Assembly: GCA_002633005.1 (NCBI GenBank)
Contig: NMRA01000949.1
Location: 26,799 to 90,798 of the forward strand
Length of the DNA: 64,000 nt
Direction: 5' to 3'
Source: Phoronis australis
Taxonomy: Eukaryota > Phoronida > Phoronidae
Under the pieces are notes generated by a model. The model saw only the letters and a list, made by a program, of their open reading frames with translations, did no database searches and had not been told where the DNA came from. The position numbers were made by a program, and so were the translations under genes. Shown in pieces: positions 1-44,981 of this stretch; position 1 is the stretch's first letter, and each line of letters starts with the position of its first letter.

Positions 1-240
1 CCAGTTAACTGAAATTGAGTTCTAAAACGAGGTTATGCTTTGGACAAACGAATTAGGTGTTTTAATTTTAAAATTCAACTTGGTCCAGATTGATATTTGA
101 AATCTAACACATAAAATAGATGTAAGAATTATTAAAACCAAGAAAGCAGAATTGATGGTCAAATAATTTTTATTTTCAATTACGAGCCTGGTTTTTTATT
201 TTAATAAAAATATATTTGATAACATCAATTATTCTTTCAG

Positions 241-357
241 ATCAATGACAAATCAACTGTTAGTTCCATTGAGTGCCTACCTCACCAAGATCAAGCTATG
301 CTTGATGTTAATATTCTTGATCAACATATTAAACCAGATGTGACTAATTGCATATGA
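241..357 (+). CDS. Candidate terminal exon of an upstream gene (tail only)
   Basis: A TTATTCTTTCAG acceptor-like sequence precedes 38 open codons (first residues INDKSTVSSIECL) ending at TGA 355-357. About 200 bp later come AATAAA (556-561) and a T/G-rich stretch, the order expected for a last exon and 3' UTR. A second frame is also open for most of this length, and the peptide is not recognised, so this may be chance. The rest of the gene would lie left of the window. Confidence 0.22.
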   Translation: MNDKSTVSSIECLPHQDQAMLDVNILDQHIKPDVTNCI

Positions 358-555
358 CAGCCAACACTGTCAAATATATCTTCAACTCGTCAACAATACA
401 AGCAGATGACCTGGTTCGTGTAGAAAGCACTTTGATCAACAATTTACAAGAAGAAACGTAACCCTGCATTCAGTGTAATACCTAATCCGTAACACTACGA
501 TCGCCGCAATTTGGTCATATTTACTTTTCATGTTTCGAGCCTAGTTTTCCTAAAA

Positions 556-561
556 AATAAA
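556..561 (+). promoter_or_regulatory. AATAAA poly(A) signal candidate
   Basis: A canonical AATAAA is followed within about 30 bp by TCTTTTGTCTCTGTGG, a T/G-rich element. It would serve the candidate last exon at 241-357. Confidence 0.25.
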
Positions 562-689
562 CTCTTTCGTCAGACAACTCTTTTGTCTCTGTGGTTAATT
601 GTCGACACATTATTAAAATTTAATATCCAGGTTGGACTCGAAAGACCGGCTATTTAACTCACGCAATTATGTCAACTTCCGCTTTGTTT

Positions 690-850
690 ATCCGCCTCCT
701 TAGGTCTACACAACTAAAAATACTAAATCTCACTTAAGGTAAAGTTCAAAGTCACCGACAATTATCCATAACCGCTATTTTCTGAGATAATTTATTCAAA
801 TTTTTTCTAGGCTGTGATGGACTAATAATTTCGTGGCTAAACCTTTATTC
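690..850 (+). repeat. Repeat family B, copy 1 (diverged)
   Basis: It contains TCTACACAACTA, AAATCTCACTT, a TGAGATAATTTATTC block and GGCTGTGATGGAC, in the same order as the better copies at 12.35 and 25.66 kb. The ends are approximate. Confidence 0.45.
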
Positions 851-3532
851 AGTAAATTACTGTAATTTCTGACTTCATAAAGCCACTTTCTCCTAACACC
901 AAATGATGTGTTTTATGAATCGCCATTGCTTACTATAAGCTTAAGTTGGACCTACGACTGAAAACAAAGCAACGAGTGTTTGCATTCCCGTGAACACCGT
1001 GTGGAAAGCTTGTTATTTATGTCTGAGCGTGTTTCAAATCTTTTTTACCAACATCCAGAGCACAAAGCAAATGTCGCACAGCTCGCTAACAACTGTTTTA
1101 TAATGCCACTGCAACATTGCTATATACTGTGGTTTTCGATCCCAGTTGATATGCACCTCTATAAGTATTCGCGGATAACTAAAATCTTTTCTTCAAACAA
1201 AATATGACGAATGAAAATGTCACAGCAGTCTATGGGAGTGTTAGTGTTTTAAACCATTTTAAGAGCCATTCCACGAGAAAGTCAAAAGAAATCAAAAAAT
1301 TAATCTAGCGGTCATCTTTTAAATTCAACTTAAACTTTGTGTGTGTGATGATGGCGTGGCTCTGATACAAAAATCCCCAATTTTGCACATATTGATCTCT
1401 TAGTTTTTACCTATAGGCCTTCAAAGGTTTAGGAAGAAAATGACACTTTTTTGCATACTGAAAGCAGCACAATTTTTTCAACACAAAAAACAGATCGATT
1501 GCATGCCATGAAAGGAAACACATAACGAGGTTATGAAGTGGGACGTGATGACTACCAAATAAAATTGATACTAACAATTTCGCTGCATTCATCACGTGAC
1601 AGGGGAGATAAACCCAGAAGCACCTTTGTAGTGTTGAAAGTGGGTGTCACTCAAGTGCCTCTACAAGCCAGTTTGTGGCGCTGCAGACATTGAAACTTTT
1701 GTTTGTGGATAGATCTTGGATGTGAACAAATATGAAAAGTCTTTCGATTGGGCTTTTTTTCATTTTTTGTTCCAAAATGCCCCAATGTTGCGCATTCTAC
1801 ACTTTTTAAAGGAACGTTTTTGTAACTTCATTATATTTAAAATGCTTTCAAGAAAAAGTGTTTAATGAAAATCAACATTTTACAATGTGATCCACTGAGC
1901 GTTCATAACTGACCGTGGGTCAGACGTTACGCAGACACATGGGTACATATTTGCCAGGTGTCAATGCCCAAAACGGTTTTGAGATTGACATGAATAATTC
2001 ATGTGATTTAATGAAACATTCCGATTTGTGCTCTATTTCAAGGCAATTTAGCTTTTATTTTATTACCATTCTTTTTAATTAAGGGTTCCAGACTGTATGA
2101 ATCGGTCGAATCGGAAATTATTTTTTCACTTTGAAGACAAAAGCCTACATCACAGGAAAGGCATCGACGTCTGAAATACAAAAATGAAAAAATCCCATTA
2201 AAATTGCATGGTGCTTTCAAAAGTTATCGCTATTATTTGTCAAATTTTGACTCATTATTTTGATCGAATCTGCCATCTTGCTATATCAGCGGCACAGGTT
2301 ACGAGTTTAAAAGTGCTTGTCAAAACATTATTTTCACAAATATTCTACAAGTAAAATTTAGTGATACATAGCCTTGCCTAACATTTCGTACACCAGAAGT
2401 TAATCACGCAGGTGTAACTTATTGAGGGGTTAAAGTGCTCACAATTCACGTTGGACAACATAGGGACTATTGCTGAACTGAAAAGCATGTTCAAACGGCT
2501 ACATTGTCATCGGTGAAGATTTAACTAAAATGTATTTGTAGACTGCTACAAAAATCAGTATTGCACGTTTTTTCAGTTCTTGCAACATAACTAAATGGAA
2601 TCTTTAATATATTTCAATGTGCAGTGCCCATTCAGTTAACCTTGCACTGCGCTAAAAATACCGTTGAAATTGTCCTGAAATCGTTTTTTGGCTGGAAAGT
2701 CAACTTTTGTTCAAGGTATGTGTAACAACAGGGCATATATTTTTCTGAACTTTATGCATAAATTGTGCTTTTGATTCATGTTTTGTAACCAGTTACCTCC
2801 TACTTCAAGATTTATCAAAGCAACACATTGTGAAAAATCTTACTTTGATTTACAGAAATGGGTTACATTTGGATTATAAAGTGTGAAGTTTACTCGAATA
2901 CTGCTGTCTCATAGCTTCATATTTTTATCATCATGCTTGCCAAATTCTAGTTTATGGAGGAACGCTTTTATGGTACTCAGTCGCCATGGTAACAATTATG
3001 CATGTCTAGTTTCATACTTAACGTGTGTTTGGTTCAACCAGTGTTGTTGTAATTTTCCAAAATACATTCTGAAATTTTCCAAGGTACATTCTAAGTTACT
3101 TACTGTGGCAAAAGGCTGATAGGATCATTCTATTTTGCGTATTATTTTGTACTGAGATCACTTTGCTAGGTGTACGCCTTAGCTACAATGAAACTTAAAA
3201 AATAAAGGCCCAAAAAATTCAACAAAAATTTTTGAAAATATCCCACCAAGAGGTATGTACGCACATTTTTTTCAACATCTGAATCGGTGACCCTAGTGTC
3301 GACCTTTTGATGCTCTCGTGGAATGAAAGTTAAGGAGTACGTAACCAAGGGAACAGTTTTGGCCAATCGTTTTAACTGATGGAGCGTCGATTTGTTGAAG
3401 GGGATATAACCCATCTTCCGTCACAAAAACTCGCATTTGATCATGAAACTGGTGCTTTGGTTTGACGACTTAACCATTGGCCATGTTGCAGATTGAGTTG
3501 ACTTACAAAACATGTCAGTTGCTGCTGGCGAC

Positions 3533-3631
3533 ACGGCTCGACTTCACAATCCATGTGAAAGCAACGCACCGTGTGGCAGAATGCACGGCTCGACTTCACA
3601 ATCCATGTGAAAGCAACGCACCGTGTGGCAG
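3533..3631 (+). repeat. Tandem duplication, 2 x 52 bp period
   Basis: The 47-bp block at 3533-3579, starting ACGGCTCGACTTCACAATCC, is repeated without mismatch at 3585-3631 after a 5-bp spacer. It lies in non-coding DNA. Confidence 0.9.
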
Positions 3632-4727
3632 CATCCCGTAAAAATATCTAGATGTCTGTTTTGACTGGAAGCTTGTTTGTGAGAAATCGGCTATTCCTAA
3701 TAGTATAACAAAACACTACAGACTTTGCTGCTTTATAGGTCTGCTCAAGGCCAATAACCTCGAGAAACGAAGCTTACCCAAAATAACCCCGACAAACGTT
3801 TTCGTTCGTATGATGTGATTGCGTCTCTCAGTTGAAAGATTTTGTTGACTACGGTTGGAGTCGGCGATCAAGTCGCTCAGCGTTTGTGAATGGGAAGTGA
3901 TGGCGTCTGAATAGCGGATATTTTTTTCATTTTGCTGTTTGTAGTTGGTGTGATAAACCAGCTAAATTGTCGCTCCTGGAAACGACTTGAATAATACCGG
4001 AAAACTGCCGGATCTGGGATGAAGCAAGATGGGTGCATCTATACTTTTCTAAGGCAATTAATGTTCGCGTAATTCCTAAAAACGTCATGCCGTTTTTGAT
4101 CGTGCGTGAGGCGGTCACTTTTCTCTGCCCCCACTTTAAACCCTTCCACACTCTCAGTCACAAATATGTCTATGGCTGCAACAACTTGCGACTGCATGTG
4201 CAAGTTTTAAAAATTCATGTAGACCAGAATTTAGCTTGCAATGACCTTTGGCTGGCCCATCGTTCCAATTCATTTACAGACCATTAAAGCCATTCATATC
4301 TCACTCATCAAATCAATAAAGCGAACCTTAAACATCGCTTCTGCCTTTTGACATTTAAAAGCCTCTAAATTTCCAATATGTAAGATCAACAGACAGTATT
4401 TGCAATGATTTAATACAAAAAGAATTATTCCGGCATGTGTTCACTATGCATGCGAAGTAGCAGTGAATGTGGGCTAATATGAACACGGCATCCAGTCTGT
4501 GAATTCGAGACAGTCTACCGTACGCAGAGGTTTTCGATCATGTCACTTGCTCGTAAGTTATTGAGTTGATATCTATGTTAAACACGATATTTTCAATGAG
4601 TTTGCTGCCATTCACGGCTGAACGCCTCAGATACGGTGGACTGGCGTCTCTAATGATTTTCTCTCATGCTCGTTCGTTCATCTTGAAGGTAGGCCAAACA
4701 CGATTTTACTAATCTTCTCTAAGGACC

Positions 4728-4925
4728 TGATTCACGAAAGGCGACTTGAGATGTAACCATAGATTTGGTGTTACGCTCCACACAACAATTTCTGAAAACG
4801 AATTAAATCTCATTCAGAACAAGAATGCATAAAACCGCTAGATACTGAGACAATTTCTACAGATCAGATTATAAATCAACTGCGATACACTCATAATTTC
4901 TTGGCTAACGGGTTATAGGTCACTT
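4728..4925 (+). repeat. Repeat family B, copy 2
   Basis: It shares TTACGCTCCACACAAC, ATTTCTGAAAA, AATTAAATCTCA and ACCGCTAGATACTGAGA with the other copies. It is non-coding and its boundaries are approximate. Confidence 0.5.
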
Positions 4926-5034
4926 TTCATAAAACAGTACCCAAGAAATCATTGATGGACTAACTATTAATTGAGCCTAACGTGGAGTATATTTAAAGGA
5001 GCAAAATAGAAATTTACGACCAAAAATGTATTTT

Positions 5035-5340
5035 TGTGTTATTGTTGGCTGAGACAGACCTTTTGAACTTATTGGCTATCACCAGAGCAACAAACCAACT
5101 CACTCTGTTGTGTTTTTGTTATCTAAACGCCAATCGCTAATTCCCACCATTTTCTGCCAGCCATTCCCTGAAATCGAGGCAGGTGACCTAATCAGATAAA
5201 TACACTTAAATAGGCTGCCACTTACCAAATGAAGTTTAGGTCCCTCAGATATCGTTGGACAGCAACCGCGAGGGTTGTAAATTAGATTCCGTGCTGATAA
5301 CTGAAAACGAAGATTCTCGCCCATAATGTCACTTTAAATG
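5035..5340 (+). repeat. SINE-like repeat family C, copy 1
   Basis: It can be aligned by eye over about 300 bp with 17585-17925: GGCTGAGACAGA, CTGCCAGCCATTCCCTGAAA, CGAGGCAGGTGACC, GGGTTGTAAATTAGATTCCG, TCTCGCCCATAATGTCACTT. The GGTTGTAAATTAGATTCC block sits where a tRNA B box would be, but it is degenerate. Confidence 0.5.
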
Positions 5341-6929
5341 GAACTGATGACATCAGTTTGAAAATATGTTCCTTTACTGGCGTTCCATTTCAGTTTGCGT
5401 TATAGTGAAATTCCGTGTCGATCGACTGTGGTGACCATTTGTAAGTAACGTCTGCACCACCATATACTCAAAAATTCACATGGAGTAGTTGCGAAATGAT
5501 TTTCGCCAAGTCTGCTAACGTGAGAATTCATTTTATAAAATGTCATTCTGTTTTTACACAAAGAGAGCGTCTTTGGTCATTATCTCGGGGAATTATATAT
5601 GTGACAAGTAGGAGCCGTGTGTAGAATGGCCGTCATGTCAGTTGTCGGTTGTTGTGGGTTTTTGATACGGTTTACCGAGTGTAGATGTGGATATTTATAA
5701 GAAGGCAAATCAACCAACAGCGTTCACAAATCAAAGATATCCCATCTGCCGCCTTACGTGTGATTCTGTCCAATCACGTGTCATCACCATGGGCACCCAC
5801 CGTTGGTCTGGGAATGTAGCCTCCTCACGGTAGGAAGGCAGATCTTCCGTCTGACTTTGGGGCAGACAAGAAGGCAAACCACGGGATATCTGGCCAGCTT
5901 TCCCATGTGATTACTCAGACGGCGGATGAGGCGTTCGATCTACTTTTTGACTGGACGGTACGTGACTGTTGGGTGTGGATAATAAGCTTTTTTAAACAAA
6001 CCCTGTACGTTTACTATTTCATTGAGCTTACAAGGGATGAGCCTGTCATGGCGGTTGCCTATCTTCCGTTCCACTTAACGCATTAAGATGCACATACCTA
6101 TTTGGTAGCACTGATTATGTTAGTGTTAAACCAACTATGATTTTAATACAATTCATCTGTTACTATCAAGCACACATAAAACTTCAACGTTTGCTACGTT
6201 GGTTGTGGACACTCGATTTCTAAGTTCTCGGCTCAGTCTTCGGACTCTCGTATCGTTTCAGTTTCATAGCGCATGTCACTTCTGTTTATATAACCGAAGG
6301 TGAACTGACGGAGGTTTGAAGATAGAAAAAAGTAAGATACCCACCCTTTTTAGACATTGGACACGAAAAATGACCCATTTGCAGGTACCTTCTCTGAGAA
6401 AGGTATCTTTTTGTAGAGTTTTGTTCCAATGAGATAATTCTGATGTTTCTGGACCTCTAAAATTAAAGACTTGTCGAGAATTTAATGGAAATAGACACAA
6501 TGACATTCGCTGAAAATCCGAACGTAAAAACAACACCCATTTGAGCGGCACTTCACTTATCTGTCTTCTATACTATTTTACACTATCTATCCGTTACTTG
6601 CGCAAAAATAACCAGCTATGCTCGCAAACTGTTTCATGCGTTATCTTAACAGCATAAGTTGGCCAATCAGAGAGTATATTACAAAATCCATGTGTTCGTG
6701 TTAACAATGATTAGAGACTTAAAGTCGTTACTTTATTATACAACAGGGATCTCGAGTAATTAACTTATGAGTCAAGGTGTCGGTAATCACTGAGCAAATC
6801 GACACAATGTTATTAGAATTGGAAAACTATCAATTTAGCGCGTTGTCTTTTCAAGCTGTGATGAACCGCGGGACGCATTCGCTACTCATCAGAGATAGCT
6901 AGGCGGCAGTCAGTTAGCAGGCGTACGTT

Positions 6930-7040
6930 CCATAGGCGCAAGAACCTCGCGAAATCGCAAGATCACGGAAGGTTTTGCGAGGTGTCGCCATGTATAACTA
7001 TCGAAGTACGTGAACACATTGGCTTCACTCGCAAAGTTCT
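6930..7040 (+). repeat. Low-copy repeat family D, copy 1
   Basis: It contains GCGCAAGAACCTCGCGAAAT, CGCAAGATCA, GGTTTTGCGAGG and TGTCGCCATGTATAACTA. Related words in the same order occur at 39070-39165, and partly at 22605-22740. CCTCGC/GCGAGG give it an imperfect stem. Confidence 0.35.
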
Positions 7041-7189
7041 TGCTTATACGGAACTCAATCCACTTGAGGTAATCAAAAGTTCAAAGACAAACATAGGCAA
7101 TCGTCCCTTATTCCATCACTGCCCGGGAAATTTTCGGCTAATGTTTTTTCTCATTTACAGATACAAAACTAAGATACTCACTCATGTAG

Positions 7190-7430
7190 GGAGTGGGAAG
7201 GTTCGAAAAATGGACCAATGTGTAGGGAGCTTCGATGAAAAATTTCTCCTCAGAAACATCACCTTTTCGTAGGGGTTATCTTCATGCAAAAGGTATATAT
7301 TCTATGACATGGTATCTTGGAAATGGAACATTTTGAGGTACAAACACTCAAAGTGGACCCTTTCGTAGAGGAGTGTGCAGAAAAATGCACCCTTTTACCA
7401 CGGGATTATGTCGCAAAAGAGACCTTTTCG
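7190..7430 (+). repeat. Degenerate minisatellite-like patch
   Basis: Variants of GACC/CACC-TTTTCG-(T/A)AGG recur with irregular spacing: CACCTTTTCGTAGG, GACCCTTTCGTAGAGG, CACCCTTTTACCACGG, GACCTTTTCGAAGG. The pattern suggests a decayed tandem array rather than coding sequence. Confidence 0.3.
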
Positions 7431-8847
7431 AAGGTTTGCCATCCATCTCAGCGTCACGTCCCCTGTGCTCTTCGGTATAAGAGTATTCTTTCTGGTCCCA
7501 TCCTTCCCAGTCCGTGCATTTGAAATCCAGTATCATTGGGTCCAGCGTCCTTCCCTTGACGGTATATTTAGTTATCCATCAAGGTTCGTCCCTCCCATTT
7601 TTGGGTCCATTGTTATATTTTCAAAGTGCAAACGTCCAGTCCAATGCTCGTGCTTATTCTTGATCAAGCCTGACGGAATGAAAATATTTTTTTTTTGTCA
7701 TTGCGTTTGCAGGTTGCTTTGCCGGCATGTACATTTTAGCTGCTAACGCCTTGAAATACGTTGTGCGTGAAGTGGTCGTACGCTGAGATGCCCATTTCGC
7801 ATCCTTCAGATGTGTTTTGTCCTACAGCCATAATTGACCGCGCATTGATTTTGGAAATCAGTAATGAAAACAATTGGTCATCAAAATGCGCAAGTTTTAG
7901 TCATAGCCATTAGCGAGCTATTTAACCGTCATAAAACAAAATTGGTAGAGACGTGATACTTAGTACTTTGACTTCAAGATAGTTGATTGAGTATTTGTTA
8001 CAAAACTGCTTTATCGATGTAACAGTTACGATCTCCATACTCCATTTAAAGTTCATTTCGACCCTTTACAGATGAGAAAATCGCCTCCGTCAAGTAATCA
8101 CTGCGTCACGTGACAAGGTGTAGACCAACCAACACTCTCCGACCATGGTTTACGGTGGAGACACATCACGTGATCTTGGTGTTTTTTATCAAAGTAAACC
8201 ATCGACTGGTGAGGTGAATATCCTCGAAATAATTAAATTTTAAACAGAACAAGAACCAGTGAATTTGGTTTATAGCAGCAAATGAACCCCTTTCAAGTTC
8301 GGATACGTTATAGGGGGTTGCCGCGCTGCGCCTGATGTCAGTTCACGGATTGCTTTGTGAAGTGCAACAAATCATCCGATGCCGATTACTGCGTGAACGG
8401 AGTGAAACCATAGAAGTCGGTTTATTAAGATTATAATGGAATGTTTTTAATGTTGAATTGTTAACCGGCAATGTTTTACATTCAAGAACTCGTTCAACAA
8501 TGGACCGTTGAATTGTGGCGTATGTTTTTGCAAGTCAATCACAGCCGGTCAAACTCAATTACCGCGTGTAAATCACAACAGGCGTTCACAAAGACGAGTG
8601 TTTGTGCAACTGGCTACAGCTAGATACCTGTGTGGTGCGAGTACCGCGCAAGATTGCGCGAAAGGCTTACAACGGACTCCAGTGTGCTCGTTCCAGTCGA
8701 GCGGCCGGCCATGAGCGGAGAGGTCGCACTGGAATAAATCAGGAGCTTCCATACTAAACGTGAGGTTAGGCGAAATTATAGTGCGTCCTCCTCAACGCGA
8801 AAGACGAGCGTGAATCTTATACAGAAAGGTGTTAATGTTCACGAAGA

Positions 8848-39913
<31,066 letters not shown>

Positions 39914-40299
39914 TTTAGCATTGTTATCTGTATCGCGTGTTTGCATTTTGAGTAGTATTTGGAGAATTTCATATAGAAGCAACATTACTTGGGGAGAGAC
40001 ATGATTTACGGCCAGGTAAAAAATAACCAGAGCCCGGAGTCTAATCCCCGAATTTGAACAGTAGAACACACGGATTTATTTTGATATTTTCCACTCTTAT
40101 TATGGCAGAAAATCGCTGTGGCTATGATTGCGTGCTCTGTTATGCAGAGGATTACGCACATGCGTTTCTGTCTAAGTCTTCTCACGATCATGATCCCTAA
40201 CTTCATTGGCTGCTCAATCTAGAGTTCAAGCTAAAGATTCTAGATTCAAATTAGTCTAACTTATAGCTTTAAAGTTGGAGTAATTAAGTGCAAACAAAG

Positions 40300-40305
40300 A
40301 TTAAA
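40300..40305 (+). promoter_or_regulatory. Possible poly(A) signal (ATTAAA) of the nAChR gene
   Basis: ATTAAA lies about 390 bp after the stop codon. No canonical AATAAA was noticed between the stop and this point. The assignment is by position and hexamer only. Confidence 0.2.
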
Positions 40306-41373
40306 AATTCACACTAACTCAAAAAATACTTCAATGCGGAATCGTAGACACTTGAGCAAAACTTAATTTTAAGTTCGAGGTTGGAGATAAAAGCCCGGGC
40401 CCAAATGTTTTGTATGGTAGCCTTGATTATAAAAGTGAAGGACTGCTTGTTAGAGTATGTTCCGATCACTGAGCACAACCGGGGGACTTCATTGTACACC
40501 GCTAACTTCAAATAATGGAAAGCCCGAAAACGGGTAGGTGTTGATATAATTACTAAAGTAGTTGTCGTCTGGGAATATTCGGAACACTTCGAATATTTTC
40601 CTAGCCTTAAATTTTCCCTCGCAGGCGAACGTTTGCTTCGCGTCTGCTAACTTCCATCATGCAACCCATTATCCAGTTTGAACGTCATCTGATGTGCTTT
40701 ATTACTGAACTCTGCACATGCGCAGATAATTTTCATTTCCATGAGGGCGAAATTGAGGCCGCGGTGGCGTTCCAGATGATATGCAGAATGACGAACGTTT
40801 TGCAGGCCTGTGCACCTTAATCTGTGAATGGGGTACTTCAAGAAACTACTCCGCGTGGTGGCGACTAAGTCGTCCGCCAGACATGAATCACTGACAAACC
40901 ATATAGGTTGTGAACGCTCTTTTAGTGTTTTGTTGCAAATTCAAACATTTACTGAATGCTTTTGCCACCAACTTTTAACTTGATTTCTTTCAACTGGGAA
41001 CTAGTAAGGCGACTTGTGCAAGAAATACCAACATATCCTGCTGCCATGCATGGCTAAAACGAAACCCAGCAAAAGACCAGGATATGCAATGTTAAACAAT
41101 CGCATACGACATTTAAACCAGGTTTTCTTTATTTAGTTTGATCACAAACCATAAAAGCAAATTTCATCTGTTCATTGATAAGCGAGAAACATTCTGGTGA
41201 ACAAGGGGACGCAATCCAATGGAACGATGGGACAATGAGTGACCGAACTCTCTTACAATACCTTGAAAAACGAGTTCGTATGATTACCCACATCAGGGCA
41301 TTGACTTTTTGCATATCATACAATTCCGTGATCACCGAGGATTTTAACATTATAGTAGTTTTACGTGACTATT

Positions 41374-41636
41374 CATGCGCGCACCCGGGGGGAGGGGGTG
41401 CTCGGAGGGCTCGAGCGAGCCCTCCCAATTTGGCGAAGTGGGCAAAAGGCCCGCCTCAGAGAAACAAAAACTCCGAAAAAAGTAGAAAACGAGACAAAAG
41501 TCCACTAAAAAGGCAGAATTACCAAAATTCGGGGAATGCACAATTCATAGCTCTGAACCTTCCCCGTGAATCTTAGTAAAAGGTCCACATTCTCAAAAAT
41601 TCGAGCTCCTCATTTTTCAGGCTAGGTGCGCGCTTG
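41374..41636 (+). mobile_element. MITE-1 family, copy 5, with perfect 5-bp target duplication
   Basis: The termini are CATGCGCGCACCC and GGTGCGCGCTTG, and the flanks are CTATT on both sides. Near the left end is a perfect hairpin with 10-bp arms (41404-41413 and 41416-41425). At 263 bp it is the best copy for defining the family. It has no coding capacity. Confidence 0.92.
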
Positions 41637-44600
41637 CTATTAGATAAACAAAATCATTCAACATATTCGAGCCTTGGAATGGCACAACGAAACCTTTCAA
41701 GGACGCCGAGGTATTCAAATGTTTCTAACTCGAAAAGATTCTTCGTTTTCTTTCCGGAAGGAAAGTTCGTTCAATAACGAAATTAACTGTGAACAGTGGT
41801 TACATTCAATGTGTTCGCGGGATTAATGGAAAACTTAATAGGATTTTGGAGATTGAACCATCCTCGAGCGGAGGCAGAAGAGAGACTCAGTTATCAGGGA
41901 CACCGTGCTTGGCGTTGACTAACGCTAGAAGTAGTCTTCCCGCGAGTGAAAACTAAAGAAATTAGGTGGTTTGCTTATCGTTGAAGTCTCTAGGACATAC
42001 ATCATGGTCTTACGAAATGATACCCCCGTCCACTGTTGGAAGAAGAAGGAATGTCTACAGACATACGTACAGATCAGCCAACATAGAAACAGGCGCCATG
42101 ACACCACTTTACTTTACACGTAGTTTACCTTCGACTACTACTCAGCACAGCATGTAGGTAGTAGTTAGAAAGGCATTGTATTTATTGAAAACCGACTGAA
42201 GTGATTGGTTTACTGGCTGAGGACGTAACTCATCATTCTTTCAAGTTGTTACCTTTGCATGCACAAGTGTGTGATTTGTTGAAGTGAGACTAGTTGGTTT
42301 TGGTGCATTAGATTTTGATTGCCCGAGAGATCTTCCAGGTTTTATTTAGGAAATAGCAGGATTGACAGTGAACGATGTAAAGGACAATGTATTTTATTAG
42401 ATACCAAAGTTTTCGCAGTTTTTAGACAACAATCATAACTTAACATATAATACGTGTTTTGACATTTATTGGTTTATTCAAATAAACGTATTCAAAATAG
42501 TATACTGTTGTTTTGTAATGCTGTTTTATGACCATAAAGCTCCGAGAAGCATTATAGCTTGGCGTCAACGTGCAGCTAGTATGCATAACAGTACATAAAG
42601 ATGAACATGCATATTTACATATAGTAAACATCAATAGACGGGAATTTGTTTATAGTCCAAAAGTATTCAGTGACGGAACTGCAGTTTTCGTCTAATTTCC
42701 TCACAGTACTATTTGGCAGTTTGCGGAATTCAAGAAAACAGCGGGATCCATCCGAAAAAACAACGTCCAGCCGCGCTTTTGTCAGCACTGAAGAACACAT
42801 CTAAGGATTTCCATGAGGTCAGTTTGCGCGAACTAACGTCAGCAGTGTTCTTTTCAGATGATGTCAATAGGTGTCAGCATGTGTTCTATTGGGCTCATAA
42901 AAATGCAGACAGGTCTAAGTTTTACGTGGAATGGGGAAAGTAGTCAATGGTCCTCGGGGAATATTTCTTAGTCGGTGACTTCGCTGAGAAGGCTGGGTAC
43001 ATCCTTGCTCTATTCACTATATGGGAATTTCGTATTTTTCCTGTGAAATTAACATATTTTTGACCTACTTCAAGGAGGTTCGTTCAGAAGTTGGTAGCCA
43101 TTTTGGAATTTCCGTAATGACTGTGGGACTGGAATGCAAACATCACGCGCTGCTGAAGATATGCCGCGCATGCGTGGTAATTGTTTGCGTTCATCTGTTC
43201 CCCAGCCATGCTGTTTCTTGCTGTGAAATATTCACCTTGCGATGTAATTTTTGTTTAGCACACACAAAGTAAGTTTAGAACTGTTATAATAACCAGAAAC
43301 TTCTACAGAACAAATTTCATCGGTGTTTTTTGAAATATTTTGTGGTCCAATGGACAAAAAATTGTCAATCGGAGGATCATGTGCTCGTGATTCGAAGATT
43401 CGGTAAGCCGGCCGTGGGTGCTATTGCTGCCAAGCTGACCGGCGATAAGTAAAGTTTACAATCTCCTTAAATATATCCACATTATAAAGCACCACCTAAG
43501 GTGTAATACAATACCAAATATAGACACAAATAGAAACCGAAATGTGTTTTTAACACTTGACCAATGGGAAAAGTGTGTGAAATTCTTCACTGTGACCAAA
43601 ACTTTTCGTATCTCCGCTGTTTTCCAACAGAATTGCGCAAGAGTCATGTGACAGGAAATCCCTTCATGAGTTCCTCATGACGTAAACCAGAAAAAATATC
43701 AATTAATTAATGAATAGACAATTATTTTTTAAATATCTCACTGGTCTAAAAGCCAAGATTTTAACCAAAATGCGAAAAATAACAAAGAGTTTAATTTTAA
43801 TAATGATATTCTTCGTATACTAATTGGCTGATTAATTAAGTAATTCGTCCATTAATTAACTTGTAATGTCCATGATTAGAGGTGTAATAGTAGCATAAAA
43901 AGGAAATGAACTAGACGGGTAGAAATTACAAATTTGTATAATTAAACCAACAGGAAAATAATTTCAATAATTCACCGAAAAGATTGCTAACTGATATATA
44001 AACAAATTTCAGATCACGGATCCTTCACAAGTTCTGTGATGAATTTCGTCATGGATTCATCCAAAATAATAGCCTTTACATGTGAATCGAACCTTTGGTG
44101 CCGTTTGGTAATACTAGCCTACGTTCCTCAGTAAACATTGGTACGACAAATTAACAAAAAACGATCTGTTAACTGTTCGCCACTTCGTAGATTTTTACTC
44201 CCACAATGCACAGCGCGTCTCCTACATGTAATTTGGTATGGCAAGGCAGACGTAACACATTTCCCTTAGATGGAAAATGTGACTTTTGGCCTCAATTATT
44301 TTAAGCAATTGATTGTGAGTGCATTTAGCATAAATGGGAGGGATATTAGAAACTCTGTGGTAACCACAGACAAAGTTTTTCCTTGAAGCGTATTTCAATA
44401 ATCGTGAATTTTGTGATTGTTTTCTTAAAATTTCCTCACAGGGGAAAGTGAATTACACTGTTCTAAACGTTGCGAGATGGTACTTTCGTCAGAAATTAAT
44501 CAAAAGAAAGTTTTGACGAGCTTTCGCATTCCATGCCTGTTTAAGATCCCGTTCCAACAAAGTGACATAAGTTCATTTTTGACTTAAAAACTTAAATCAA

Positions 44601-44981
44601 ACTTAAGATCTCTTTCTTTAAACGAACTTACGACAAATTTAGTTTTTGTCCTAAAATTGACCGATGTTTAAGCCCTGTCTTAGCAAAGTCAGTTTTCTTG
44701 GAACGGGCTCTAGAACTTATCACAGAAGTCTACAAAACGTAGTAATGGGTGATAGTGATACATGCTTGTGTGTCACCGTAAATCAGAGACACTGGAACAC
44801 ATTCTTATTGTTGTTGTGTTCCTACAGAGAGTGCCATCAGCAGAAAAACAATGTTTGTTACAAAGAGACAATGGTATTTTGATCATGTTGCGTAGTTGTC
44901 AAAAATTTTCTAAAAATCGTGATTACTGGATTCAAAAGCGGAATATCTTGGTCTATGTAAAAACGCAAGAGTGAAATGTTC

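Larger units (their letters stand above)
358..8847. other. Non-coding region upstream of the nAChR gene
   Basis: No convincing exon was found here. Short open frames of 60-120 codons look random, and none shows a recognisable domain. The region holds repeat family B copies (690-850, 4728-4925), a SINE-like repeat (5035-5340), a 52-bp tandem duplication (3533-3631) and a degenerate minisatellite-like patch (7190-7430). Base composition rises toward CpG-richer sequence near 8.5-8.8 kb, just before exon 1. Confidence 0.6.
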
